NCBI GenBank assembly: GCA_021307315.1
Contig: JAJSPD010000009.1
Span: 124,001-188,000 of the forward strand
Direction of reading: 5' to 3'
Length of the DNA stretch: 64,000 nt
Source: Bisporella sp. PMI_857
Taxonomy: Eukaryota; Ascomycota; Leotiomycetes; Helotiales; Helotiaceae
The notes under the pieces are model-generated. The model did no database searches. It was not told the origin of the DNA and worked only from the letters and a program-made list of their open reading frames with translations. A program made the translations under genes and the position numbers. Positions 33,533 through 44,368 of the stretch are shown here, piece by piece; the stretch's first letter is position 1, and each line of letters starts with the position of its first letter.

Positions 33533-35597
33533 CTATGACTTCCTCAGTCTTGCAGCACTCTCAGCAGTCAAAGCCGCCTCCGGAATTACCGCCGCGAACT
33601 CGCCATTAAAGTCCGAGTCTCCAACAGTGAGACTCCACTCGTTCTCTGCCTCTTCGAACTCGAACTCTCCCCCATCAGCCGCCTCCCCCTGGACAACAAA
33701 TTCACCGTCAACGAGCTTGGCAATTCGTCCCTGAGAGACATCGGCGGCAGCAGCAACCTCAGCTGTAAAGATGTAATCGATCTTGACAACATCGTCTGCG
33801 GCGGTTGGGTTCTCGGACCTGATCGTGAAGGATTGTGCGTCGACGAAGACGAAACCCTCTGGGAGGTTTCCAGAAGGCGTACCAGCGGCCGCAATCAAAC
33901 GATTAGCATCAGTGCCATTGAACTCAAGCTCGAGAGCTCCAGCAGCCTAAGTCTGTTAGTCTTGTTCGAATAAAGAACGAGATTTTAGCTTACACTGGCT
34001 GGAAAGAGGAAATCTTGCTTCACATTACCACCCTCAACTTCGAATGCCGTCTCAAATTCAACAGCGGTGCCAGCCTCCTCCTCTTCCTCGCCAGCTTCTG
34101 CTTCACCTTCTGCAACTGGCTCAGTTGCGTTCCCAGCAACACTTCCGTTTCCAGCAGCAGGTTCCTAAGAAATTGTTTAGTATAATTAGCCTTATTTTGA
34201 GGCTCGGGACTTACAGCAACAACACCAGCGGCCGCATCTGGAATGAAGACGCCCCATTCTCCAACTGCGTTATCAGTGGTAAGAGAAATCTCGTTCTCTG
34301 CAACCTCGAATTCCTGCTCTCCAAGTCCATCACTGATTACGAAGGCATTGGCTTCAGTGCACAGCTTTCCAATTTTTGCTTGACTGAGGTCCAAAGCGGC
34401 AACAGCTTCATCTGGTAGGTCATGTCAGTTCAAGTTCACAGGTAAAATGCATATTCAACACAGAATTAGTTAGCATAACGGACTAAGGTTTGCTTACTGG
34501 TAACATCAAAGATGTAATCAACCTTCTGCAAAGTTAAGCCCTCAGCACCTTGAGCAAGCTCAATCTTATATGAGGAAGTATCGATGGCGGTAAAGCCCAG
34601 TGGAGGCGCAGCTGGTGCTGTATTCTCAGTGACAGTCAGCTCATTGGCCTCAGTATTTTGGAACTCGACTTCGAGAGCGCCAGTTGCCTATGATGATTAG
34701 AAAATGATATCGGCCTTGGAAACATGATCATACAGATTTCGTGAAGACAACGTCCTGCTTCACATCACCACCATCAAGAGCAATAGCCGTCTCGAATTCT
34801 CCAGCAATCTGGGCTTCCTCGCCCTCGGCAGCTTCTTCCTCCTGTCGAGTATGTTAGCTAGCATTCAAGCGATGCCTGAGAGGCCAATGTATATCTCATC
34901 ATGAAACATTGAGTATCAAAAGTATCTCGAAAAGAGATTGAAGAGAGGTCAAAAACTTACAGCATTAGCGTCGCCTTCTGCCGCCCCACCCTCAGCATTG
35001 GCCTCCCCCTGTGGCAAAGTTAGCGCTTGCAATAAGCAAATGAGCTTTGAATGATAAACTTACTGCTTCGGCATCAGCAGCTGGATCGGCTGCTTCTGCT
35101 TCTCCTGCTTCGGCGTCGGCTGCTGGATCGGCCGCTTCTCCCTTTCCTGCTTTTGCTTCTCCTGCTCCTGCCTCTGCCTCGTCTCCGGCGTTGTTCTCTT
35201 CCGCCTGACCTGCCTCAGCCTCACCTTCGGCATTGTTGTCCTCTGCTGCTCCTTCTGCCTCGTCTCCGGCGTTGTTCTCTTCTGCCTGACCTGCCTCTGC
35301 CTCATCTTCGGCATTATTGTCCTCTGCTGCTCCTGCCTCTGCCTCATCAGCTTCCTGTGCGGCTTTAGCGGCCTTTGCAGCTTTCGCTGCCTTTCCTAGC
35401 GCCTTAATTCCTTCAACTATCTCATCTTTCCTGTTACGGCTAGCAATGTGACGGACATCATTACGAGGAACAATCGCTGGTGCCTCTACGCCTCCAAAAC
35501 TAAGAACCTTCACTCCTCGAGGAGCCAGCTGGAAAGTCGGTGCGGTCAGGGCCACCAGAGCCTGCGAGACCAAAAGAAGAGTAACAAGAGGTGCCAT
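33533..35597 (-). CDS. Secreted acidic protein with two tandem modules
   Basis: Seven exons (35597-35064, 35008-34961, 34841-34734, 34687-34498, 34411-34215, 34164-33994, 33946-33533) give about 553 aa. ACCATGG opens a signal peptide (MAPLVTLLLVSQALVALTA). A KAAKAAKAA stretch and a long Ala/Glu/Gly/Asp low-complexity region (residues about 85-195) follow. Two homologous modules of about 150 residues come next. Each starts with an EFETA...GG-VKQD motif, then AxGALExEFxxTxAN, a GF-x4-S-(Y/F) segment, (V/I)DYIF, (D/V)xSQxxIxKL and a closing (G/A)E-(W/F)-x3-IP(D/E)AA. Introns fall at the same place in both (before the A-GALE segment), showing exon-level duplication. I do not recognise a characterised family. 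It is likely extracellular or wall-associated. Confidence 0.8.
35065..35345 (-). repeat. In-gene low-complexity Ala/Glu/Asn/Asp-rich repeat
   Basis: DNA coding for repeated units such as EDNNAEDEAEAGQAEENNAGDEAE, followed by AADPAADAEAGEAEAADPAADAEA-type units. Perfect and near-perfect copies suggest expansion by slippage or unequal crossing over. Confidence 0.85.
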
Positions 35598-37255
35598 GGT
35601 GATATGCCCGAGGGAGAAAAAAAAAAAGTATAGTTCTGAATAATACAATGTAAAGAAGAGACGAAAAATATCGGGCCAGCCGTGAAAAGAAGCTTGGCTT
35701 ACTAGTAGAATAGAAAGAATGGGATGGCAGCAGAAACTAGAGATCAAGGGACGAACTTCACTTTATACGCTTTATATCGAGACATACCAAGAGAATTATT
35801 TAGAGGTGGTGGGATGATCATGCTCCCAAAGCATGTTTGAAACTAATACTCCGAGAGAATCTATCTTGGTCTCTTGGAAGTTCTTGGAAGTTGCATCTCC
35901 AGAAACCAAGATGACCAAGGATGCCAATTCATATCAAGCCGCACTTGGAGTTGCGACGTTCGTGCACTTGTTGGCTTGGCTGCTTGGCAAGACGCTGTTT
36001 GTCCTATGAGTATATCGGAAGATGCATTCTCCGGATAATTTTCATAGTATTAGCGAAACATAGGATATAAGAAGATCTTACTTGGACACAATGCTCAGTT
36101 GAGAACTCATATTTTACTATATTTCATTGTTTATCAACCTCCTGAACACTCGCTTACGTACAAGACCTACGAGGCGCTAAGATAACATGAGAGATTTCGC
36201 AAATACAATAATCCCACAAATCTTACTCATCTTCATCGCGACAGCAAAGCCCGTCACAACCTTCCTTGACAGAAACTATCTGAAATATTTCCGCTCATAA
36301 TGGCAGGCATCAAGTACCGGTGCTTGGCTGACACTCCTTGGCGAGGGTGATCCCACACTACCCGAAACAATACGCTAGGCCTATTTCAGATCCGCCCAAT
36401 CTGTCAGCCAAGTTTGGATGCGTCTGAACCTATGCTTGGGCTGTATCATGAGCCTCATTCGTGCTTGATATATCAAATCATCCGTTGTTGAAACAGAAAG
36501 GATGATCTAGAATGCGGAGGTTGGTCCCCGCGGGCCTGAGCATCCGGGCACGTCATGATTCATTACAACACCTGAGGACTCCAGTGTATATGGGAAACCT
36601 GCTTTGAATTGCCGATGAACATTCTCCTTTACTTCCTTATGCACATATTCTGGTTTTCTATCGGCAAGAGAATATGAATGCTTCGCAGAATGACGGATCT
36701 GCTCGCCAGGGGAAGCGGAAACCACAGGCAAGCGTTTCCATTTTCGCAAATTTGCTGAAACTGCTGCGCTGATTTGAATATTTCGTGATCTACACACGTT
36801 TCAAACCCCAATCTAGACTAGGAATGACTGACAGCGGTTGCGGAGTATCCCGCCTCCATAGCTGGCTGAAGCCTAGGGGTAACCTCAGCTTACGCTCAAA
36901 CATATCAACTTCTCCTTGTCAATTGATGGTTCACTCATTGTTGGGAGACGCGTAAAACCTCAGCAGCTAGATTGAAAAATATCTCCGAAAATTCACCACA
37001 ATTGAACATGGATCCAAAACTGCTGCGATGCATACTATTAGATAGTTTGTCAGATACAAATATCTTCAACAAAGCTTTCAGACTTCGAAGGTGAACTTCA
37101 ACCGTCCCACTAATCAAATGACATCGTCTCAGACCAGATTTTCTCAAGGAATCAGTTAGCAACCAAAAGAGACAAGAAGTGCTCCAAGAAGTAAGGTTGA
37201 GATATCACTAAGAGCTCCTACGATACAAGACTAATATTGCAGCTCCATTAACACA
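35598..37255. other. 1.66-kb spacer, nothing recognised
   Basis: Promoter of the modular secreted gene, then AT-moderate DNA. ORFs at 36507-36811 lack domains. Confidence 0.4.
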
Positions 37256-38065
37256 TTAGCTGCTCTTGGGTTGGCGCACCATATACCTAAATGTATACCT
37301 TCCCCAACCTCGATTGACTCCTCTCCTTCCAGGCGCATACTCATCCAAATCCATATCAAATTTACCCACCTCCTGAAACCCAGCCAGCGTATACACACCA
37401 TAACCTGCTGGCGAGGCATGAATCCAGCATGGTAATTTTCCCGCATCGGCTCTCTCCACACCTTGTTGAACGAGCTTGGATCCGACCCCCCGGCCTTGAC
37501 ATTTCGGATCTGTGAAAAGAGCTTGCAGAACCAAGTATTTTCCACCCTTCATATGCTCAGTCTCATTGCGGACCAAGTCTTTAAACATTAGTCCACCCAA
37601 GACTTGGGCTAGAGTAGGTTTCTTCACATCTTGCTGGCTTGGCTCTTTTCCTTCAGAAATCATTAGCTGTTTTTTGGGTTCGTCCCCCTTTCTGCTGTTA
37701 TTTTGTCTTTCCTCGCTGCTAGACTTCTGGTCTGTATTTGCTTTTAGCTCCGACGAACTTCCATAAGCATGTTTTTGGTCAGTGTCTTCTCCCTTGAGTA
37801 TCCAACAAGACCACCCGATTATTGCTCCGAATGTGTCCACCGCTTTGAAAAGCTCGGCTTTAGGATCTAGCATCCACAAATCGACCGACTTTTTCAGAAG
37901 CCCCTCAAGGACGCCCTCGTCACGACCAAGGATCATCAAGTTCGAGAATTGGTCGGGCTTGAATGCTGCAGCTTGGATTTTGACCAGAGTAGGCACATCG
38001 TCAGGGATAGCAGCCACGAGGGAGACGCCAGATTCGGTGTCCTCTCGCTCTTGTCTATCGCTCAT
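37256..38065 (-). CDS. GNAT-family N-acetyltransferase
   Basis: Single exon, 269 aa from the ATG at 38065 (an in-frame upstream Met at 38104 is possible). The GNAT fold is recognisable: the N-terminal strand SLVAAIPDDVPTLVKIQAAAF, a strand GAIIGWSCWIL, and the C-terminal core LVLQALFTDPKCQGRGVGSKLV. In the core, QGRGVG is the acetyl-CoA pyrophosphate-binding loop, followed by a helix and HASPAGYGVYTLAGFQEVGKF. Between the second and third blocks lies a Lys/Ser/Glu-rich insertion of about 70 residues, probably disordered. It would transfer an acetyl group from acetyl-CoA to an unknown amine. No signal peptide is seen. Confidence 0.85.
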   Translation of the reverse strand: MSDRQEREDTESGVSLVAAIPDDVPTLVKIQAAAFKPDQFSNLMILGRDEGVLEGLLKKSVDLWMLDPKAELFKAVDTFGAIIGWSCWILKGEDTDQKHAYGSSSELKANTDQKSSSEERQNNSRKGDEPKKQLMISEGKEPSQQDVKKPTLAQVLGGLMFKDLVRNETEHMKGGKYLVLQALFTDPKCQGRGVGSKLVQQGVERADAGKLPCWIHASPAGYGVYTLAGFQEVGKFDMDLDEYAPGRRGVNRGWGRYTFRYMVRQPKSS

Positions 38066-39468
38066 TTTTATCTGCAGAAAGGAAGAGCACGGAGCGGATT
38101 TCAAGAAGTACTGGTTCGCGCCAGGCAGCCATTTTATGGACCCTAAAGTTGTATGAACAACCCACTTTTAGGATGTGTCAGCAGGTGTGCTCGCCAAAAT
38201 TTCATTCAGATGCTCAAGAAGAAAAGGAAATATTCTTTTTTTATGGATTTTTTTTAAAAAAAAATCTATTAGTCGTTCAACTGCAGAAGCGCTATGCGGA
38301 CATATCAATATATACAGGTTCCCAGCTCAGTTATTGTAAGCTCCAATAGGTAGCCCAGGTATCCTCAGACAGCGAACTAAAAACTTGCTTTTCCCCGTTC
38401 CGCACCTAGAATGAAAGTAACTTTGCTGATAGCCTCGGAAAAGGGAATATTCGGAAGAATAATTCATGAACTCTGTGCCGGACATAGATATCAAGGTGAT
38501 ATTTGCACCGCCGCTCTCCAAGGACAATGTAAAAACACGGCAGTTAATGAGCGCGCCAAACAAGTCACTTTGCAGAACTCTAAATACAGAAGTTATCCAC
38601 TTGGAACAGAAGGATTATGAGATATATAGGATACGTGAGATAGTACTAGGGGTGCTTTTCTTGTAATTATATATTTATTTATCGTGGAGCGTGTTTATAA
38701 TATTTATTGTCGAGCTTGTGAATCTTATTTTCATGCCTGCATAGTTTTGTTATGCAAAATCATTTGCATTTATTTATAAGAAAGTATACACAAATTTTAT
38801 ATTTAATAATGTATAAAACTATATACAGAAATTATTAAAATCGTGTAAGGATTATATAATTCTTCTATACCATTAGTGGCTAGTGTAAGTTTGGCACATA
38901 AAATTGTAAATATCAAGATTTTTTTTAATAATATATGTATCATTATCAATTATCAATATTTGTGTTATACCCATCTCTATATAGTACTAAGAATATGGGA
39001 GGCTATCTATGAATTCGGAAGTTCTCGTAAACTAATGGTGAGATGTTGCGTGTAATATGAACTACCGTGATTTGGTGGCGCTGGGAGCCAGCCTCTACCC
39101 CGCTCCGCGGCCATATGGGGAATCGTCCCAAAACCATGGCACTCGGCGGCAACCTAACCATGAAATACCCCTTGGCTTCAGAGGGCTCCAAAGGAGGGTT
39201 TGATTGACTCTAGCCTCTCAGAGCGGATTGGGCAAGCCAGTAGGTACAACTGCCGTTCATTTATGCCGCATATGAAGAGGCGTAATCAAGCTTTGAAAGC
39301 CGGGGTAAACCATCCACTTGTCAATATGTGATGCAGAAGGGCTGGCAGCTGGGTATGATAGCTGTCAATACTTTAAATAGACGACTTATTTGATCAAGAA
39401 AGAGAACTTCAGATCTTACGCTTTTTTTATTCGTTTCCGGACTATTGACAGCTCAAACCATTGCCACA
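38066..39468. other. Gene-free spacer including an AT-rich block
   Basis: A 1.4-kb interval between the divergent GNAT and MFS genes. A T-run/A-run palindrome (about 38235-38266) and the AT-rich block at 38630-38995 are the only notable structures. Confidence 0.5.
38630..38995. repeat. Very AT-rich block, possible RIP-mutated repeat relic
   Basis: About 360 bp that is strikingly richer in A and T than the flanks, full of TATA/TTTAT/ATAAT words and stop codons in every frame. In Pezizomycotina such islands are often old transposons mutated by repeat-induced point mutation. No terminal repeats or protein trace are visible, so the origin is inferred only. Confidence 0.4.
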
Positions 39469-41562
39469 ATGGACCAAAATCTTGATGAGAGAGTGAGTGT
39501 CAACTGAATCATGTATCGAGTCAACGACTCACATTGATAATAGACTTTGCGAGAGCTTGAAAGAGAGCTCGATACTGCCATCTATCCTGGAACAGAGATT
39601 ATGACTGATGTGGCAAGTCATCACTTCGTCAAGTCTTCTGCTTCAGGAGTGCTCGTACCTCAACCCAGCGACGATGAACATGATCCATTGGTATGACGAT
39701 TCTAAAGTATCTATTCTATTTCTGATGTCAGACAGAATTGGAGCCCATTGTGGAAAGGTTCGACCATCTTCTGCGCGATCCTGGTGACATTTGCGCAAGG
39801 TTTTGGCCCTCTAGCGTTGGTAAGCTTTTCACGCTCGTTGGCTTGTCCAGCTCTAGGCACCTTTGCTGACTTGCCTCAAGGGGCCTATGTTTCCGGACTA
39901 TATCAAGGAGTTCGATTCGAATTTGGCGGATGTGGTCCAGTTCACTGGCGTCGCCATTCTGGTACTTGGCTTCAGCAATTTCATTTGGTAAAAATCTTAT
40001 ATCATTCTGTGCAACTTCATGCTAACCAAAGACAGGGTGCCAATCCAGACATGCTTCGGCAGACGACCTGTCCTCATATTCTCTACTCTGATATGTTTTG
40101 GGAGCAGTATATGGAGGGCCAAAGCAAACTCGTACAACAGCTTCATGGGCGCTTGTGTGTATGTTTTCTGCAAAATAGGTTGACTCGAGTTCCGGGTAGC
40201 TGATAATAATCGATAGTTTGAATGGAATTGGTGCCGGGCCAGCAGAGACTGCAATGCCGACTATTGTGGCAGATGTCGTCTTTCTCCATGACCGAGGAAA
40301 ATACAACACGCTGTATTTTGTATTCTATTTCGGCTCTCTGATGGTATGCGTCTGCTAAATGCTCATTTAGGCCGCGAGATATTGACGTTTTCGTAGGTTG
40401 GACCTATTATTGCCGGACCTATGGCTCAAAGTGTCGGTTGGCGTAACTTCTGGTGGCTCAACACGGCGATTTTGGCTTTCGCCACGATATGCAGCATTCT
40501 CTTGTTCCCAGAGACAAAGTTCAATCGCACTTTTACACCCACCGCCAACACATCATCAACTTTGACAGATTTGAAAGATGTTTCCACTGAAGAATTAGAA
40601 CACAAAGAAGCACAAGCGGTATCAACAACCGGGACAACTGATCACGCAACACTTGAGAACAATGTTGGTCTACATGCCCAGCGATCAGGGCCTGCAGATG
40701 GTAACGAGAAGCTCGGCAATGTCGTTACACACCAAGATCCCTATCTCGGACGTGGCAAACCCTCCAAGCAGCAGTGGAAGATCGCGCAGCCTTACGAAGG
40801 AAACCTACTCCTCGAGCTCTGGATGCCTTGGTATCTACTTACTTTCCCAATTGTGGAATTCGCGGCATTCGTAGTATCTTGGTCCGCGTCCAGTTTCCTG
40901 ACACTCAACCTCACGCAATCGCAAGCATTTGCAGCGCCCCCATATAATTTCACATCAACAAAGATAGGTTTTCTCAATTTCGCAATTCTGGTTGGGGCTG
41001 CTATTGGATTGGTCACGGCAGGACCCCTGTCTGATGTCATCGCGGCGAGGCTCACGAAGAAAAATCGAGGCATTCGAGAGCCGGAAATGAGACTGTTAAC
41101 TATGATTCCATACATCATAATCATGTTTATTGGGAATATCATTGTCGCAATAGGATATGAACGATCATGGGACTGGAAGGTATGTGATAACCCCAGCAAC
41201 TCCACAACATCACTATTTCGAGTTTTGCTTACCTATATCGCATCCAGGTCATAGTGATAGTTGGCTGGACATGTGCTGGCATCCAAGTGGCTGCTCTCCC
41301 GGCTATTTCGTCCACATACGCTATAGACTCGTACAAGCCGGTCTCAGGCTCAATATTTGTAGCAATCACTGTCAACAAAAACTTATGGGGTTATGGTTTC
41401 TCGAAGTTCATCACACCATGGATCGAGAAGAGCGGTTATATCCCTCCCATCATGACGAATGCCTCCCTGATTCTCTTTTTCAGCTGCACGGGCATCATTT
41501 TCTGGTACTATGGGAAGACATTCCGAAGATGGACCAGACACTCAAAGGTCCACAGTTTGTAA
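39469..41562 (+). CDS. MFS transporter (fungal DHA1, Hol1-like)
   Basis: Eight exons (39469-39492, 39544-39690, 39736-39819, 39881-39987, 40036-40158, 40217-40343, 40397-41179, 41248-41562), all phase-consistent, give about 569 aa. The soluble N-terminus ends in DPLNWSPLWKG, the usual D-P-x-N-W entry to TM1 in this family. FIWVPIQTCFGRRPVLI contains the motif A region between TM2 and TM3. NGIGAGPAETAMPTIVADV is TM4-5, and VGWRNFWWLNT follows TM6. A central hydrophilic loop of about 110 residues precedes GFLNFAILVGAAIGLV. The last exon has NKNLWGYGFSKFITPW, typical of Hol1-like members. It is a plasma-membrane transporter of unknown small substrate and appears intact. Confidence 0.87.
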
Positions 41563-42700
41563 TCTAATAAACATCCGATGATATCCTGACAGCCCAAGGT
41601 GTACCTGGTGGGACCTACTGCGAGGCGTAAATGCCTTCTAAACATGTCATATTATCAAGTACAATTCATAGTTAAATATCATCATCTTCGCTTACTTTTG
41701 ACTCTCCCCTATCATGCCTCCCATCGACAAAACACTGCTCCTAATCAACACCTGCCAGGTAGCTTTCGTAAGAAAAATTAGACATATCTTCACCCACCGC
41801 GTCTTATGCCTTTCTGGTTCCCTCTTTCAGTCGTATCAAGTCCTTCAAATAGTTTTTCCAACTATTCCTTTTAGCATCATCTTCACCCGCCCTCCTCTGC
41901 TCTTTCCTGCGCTTCTCGTCTTCTCTCATACTTGCTTGATTGCGTTCAATTTATTTGGCCTTCAATACCTCGCTATAATATATTAGCATTTTCACCTTAA
42001 TGTAATTGATCCTAGCCCCCTTCTCTCTCTTCTCGCCCTCCTTCAACGGAAACACCCCCGTTTCCATAGCTCTATACGTATGGCCAAATGTGACCACTAC
42101 ATCCCATGTTTCATCTCTCCCATCCCATTGTCTCTTTAATGGCACCACACATCCCTTTGGGTCTGGTTGGGATGTGTGCCAAAGAACATCGAGGACATCC
42201 CCAGCCCGTTTCTGTCTCTTGTTCAGATGATTTTGTGTGTCATAGATAGAATAGCCGCCCTTCAAAGATACATATGATTCAGAAAATTCGAGAGTTTTAC
42301 TGTTGCGGATAAGAATTCGTTTTCCCCCACTTCCATCAATTGTCCTATAAGTATTCGGAAGTGTATCTCATAGCTTGGTGTTCCGTGTCAAAGCTCGAGC
42401 TATGAGATAGTGGGTTGAGTTGCTGTGGAATGAGAGCATCTCCGAAGTGAATTACTAGGACATTAATGTGAAAGATTATTATGATTCAGCAATAGAGAAA
42501 GGTTTAACGCCAAGACAAATGCAACGCAGCGAAATTTTTATACAGAATAATTAACTCGTTTACTCCTTCGTTAAAAGATAGCAGCCAGAATGTGAGAGGA
42601 GAATAATTAGATATTCCGAGCTATGATACATCGTTACACACAACAATACACGAAACACTTTAGTCAGACATATTTACAGCCGCCAAGTCCAAGCGACATC
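41563..42700. other. Convergent spacer with a hairpin
   Basis: A minus-strand ORF at 41951-42265 (104 aa) looks weakly coding but has no recognised domain. A 12-bp inverted repeat lies at 42364-42409. Confidence 0.4.
42364..42409. repeat. 12-bp perfect inverted repeat (hairpin)
   Basis: Arms TATCTCATAGCT (42364-42375) and AGCTATGAGATA (42398-42409) are exact reverse complements separated by 22 bp. The element could form a stem-loop or be a footprint of a small mobile element. It is not inside a recognised gene. Confidence 0.8.
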
Positions 42701-43137
42701 TTAGACGCCATATCTGAACTCCCGAACTTTTTTCTGGTAGTAGTAAGTTGATAGAACACCAACAGTGCCAAGAACAAGCGGAACAGGAGCACGGGCTCGT
42801 GTCTTAATGATCCTGGGGACAGCAGATGCGAGGAGGACAGCGCTGTTTCCGAGAGCAAGCTCAGTGCCGTAGTCCCGGTTTTGCTTGATGAGGTAGCCTA
42901 CAGCGAGTTATTAGATAACGTTTAGTTGAAAGAGCTGAGCGACTGAAGGATATCATACCTGCGTACGCATATGAAGCACCAAGACCAACACCCGCAACCA
43001 GGGATGGTACTGAGCGTCCCTTCACATACCCGATCGTTCCGCCCACAGCAACTGTTCGCATGTCAGCACAAGACGGTATGAAGAGCAAAAAGCAGCTTAC
43101 GAAGGCCAGCAAGAGTGAAGGAAGGATGTTCTGCCAT
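42701..43137 (-). CDS. TMEM14-family small membrane protein
   Basis: Three exons (43137-43101, 43051-42959, 42897-42701) encode 108 aa, the usual length of this family. It starts MAEHPSFTLAGL and continues AVGGTIGYVKGRSVPSLVAGVGLGASYAYAGYL. The Gly-rich GYxKxxSxxSLxAG motif is the TMEM14 (UPF0136) signature. The rest has ELALGNSAVLLASAVPRI, then a basic KTRARAPVP and VPLVLGTVGVLSTYYYQKK. Four short hydrophobic helices are predicted. In animals TMEM14C is a mitochondrial inner-membrane protein linked to porphyrin transport. The role of fungal members is less clear. Confidence 0.92.
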
Positions 43138-44032
43138 TGCTTCGTCGAGCTGGATCGATGTTGTTGACGATAGCTGATGGCAGCAAAACACGTAGGAAAG
43201 CATTAAGGTGATGACAAAGTTTTTGGCTTGGGGGTAAGCGGGCCGAGCCGCCTTGGCACAGGGGAAACATCATGGTGGATATCAAAGAAGTGGAATCGGC
43301 TGTAGAACACATATCGTGATTCATTTTTCTTAATTAAACACAAGCTGATGTTCGGGTTACTTCTTTCTCTTGAATAATCATATAGAAGCCGATGGTACAA
43401 AGAATTCAAAATATAAGAAATGCACATTGCCTTTGCAATAGCAAAAGTTTCACATACAACCATTGGAGCAGAAAGCCCGGATGTATGTATTTCAATTCGG
43501 CCAGCAGCGTTTATGTTCCAAGCCACGATCTCAGTACTGGAAGTTTTAACATACCGCTACGCACGATACCATCAAGAGCCTTTACACTGTCTACAGTTAG
43601 CCATCACATGGCCGTACACAACCAAGACAACAAGTGAAACATGCATCTGCCCGAATTCTCTCTAGTTCATCAGATAATAAGCTGCCAGTAAACATATTTT
43701 TTGCTTTAAATGAGAGATATGCTGTACACTCTAACAGCTCTAGATTTCGAATCAACATGGCCGTCTCGGCATTACTCGCAAAGTATGCAAATTCAGAGCC
43801 GCCAGCAAGTAAATCTCATAAACTGGCTGACGGTGATTGAATGAGTAGATGACGAGAAATTCATAGAAGACGTTAAGTTTGAATTTAAACAATGACACGT
43901 ATTTATTTTGTTCTATGTAATCCATCCTTCTACCAACCCACCCCTAATGTTTGTGCCTGGCCCCAAAAATTATAAATCTCGACTCCATTGTAAACACAAT
44001 CCTTTCATTTAAGCTACTTTTAATACGGTTCT
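43138..44032. other. Intergenic, nothing recognised
   Basis: Promoter of the TMEM14 gene plus about 0.7 kb with overlapping short ORFs on both strands and no domain. Confidence 0.4.
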
Positions 44033-44368
44033 CTAATAGGTGCAACTAGCCAAGCACTGCTGCTTCTCAAGCAAAGGGTTCGGCCCAACATAGTTATTGC
44101 CGCTCTTGCACTTGATGCGGCTCTGGGCCGGCACATGTCCCGGGGCATTCTGGACAAAGATGTCGTTGCAGCTGGCTGGTCCGGTTGCCGGGGTGGGGAA
44201 GCAGTTACTGTATGTGTCGAGCTCGAAGCCGTACTTGCGCGTTTTCCAGGCTGGCTTGGGTTCGGCGAAGCGGGCGTTGATATTATTGTATGTTGGGTTG
44301 GTTAAGGCGGCGAAAGCGGATGATGCTAGGGCGAAGATGGCGACGGTGGTTGCGGTTTAGAAACGTAT
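44033..44368 (-). pseudogene. Small secreted Cys-containing protein, start lost
   Basis: A minus-strand frame reads TATTVAIFALASSAFAAL (secretion-signal-like), then NPTYNNINARFAEPKPAW, KYGFELDTYSNCFPTP, SCNDIFVQNAPGHVPAQS, RIKCKSGNNYVGPNPLL and QQCLASCTY, ending in TAG at 44033. Five cysteines are present. No ATG precedes it. Where a start is expected the sequence is ATA CGT TTC TAA ACC GCA (44368-44351), which would be the Met-Arg-Phe-Ser-Thr-Ala beginning of many fungal secreted proteins if ATA were ATG and TAA were TCA. The rest of the frame is undamaged, pointing to recent loss or an unseen upstream exon. The protein family is unknown. Confidence 0.6.

Noticed and set aside
35051..35368. 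Leu/Arg/Pro-rich plus-strand ORF and a Gln/Arg-rich alternative minus frame
   Set aside because: Translations of the acidic repeat of the modular secreted gene in wrong frames.
41951..42265. 104-aa minus-strand ORF with DVLWHTSQPDPKGCVVPL
   Set aside because: It looks mildly coding but no family was recognised and no upstream exon could be found; left as part of the spacer.
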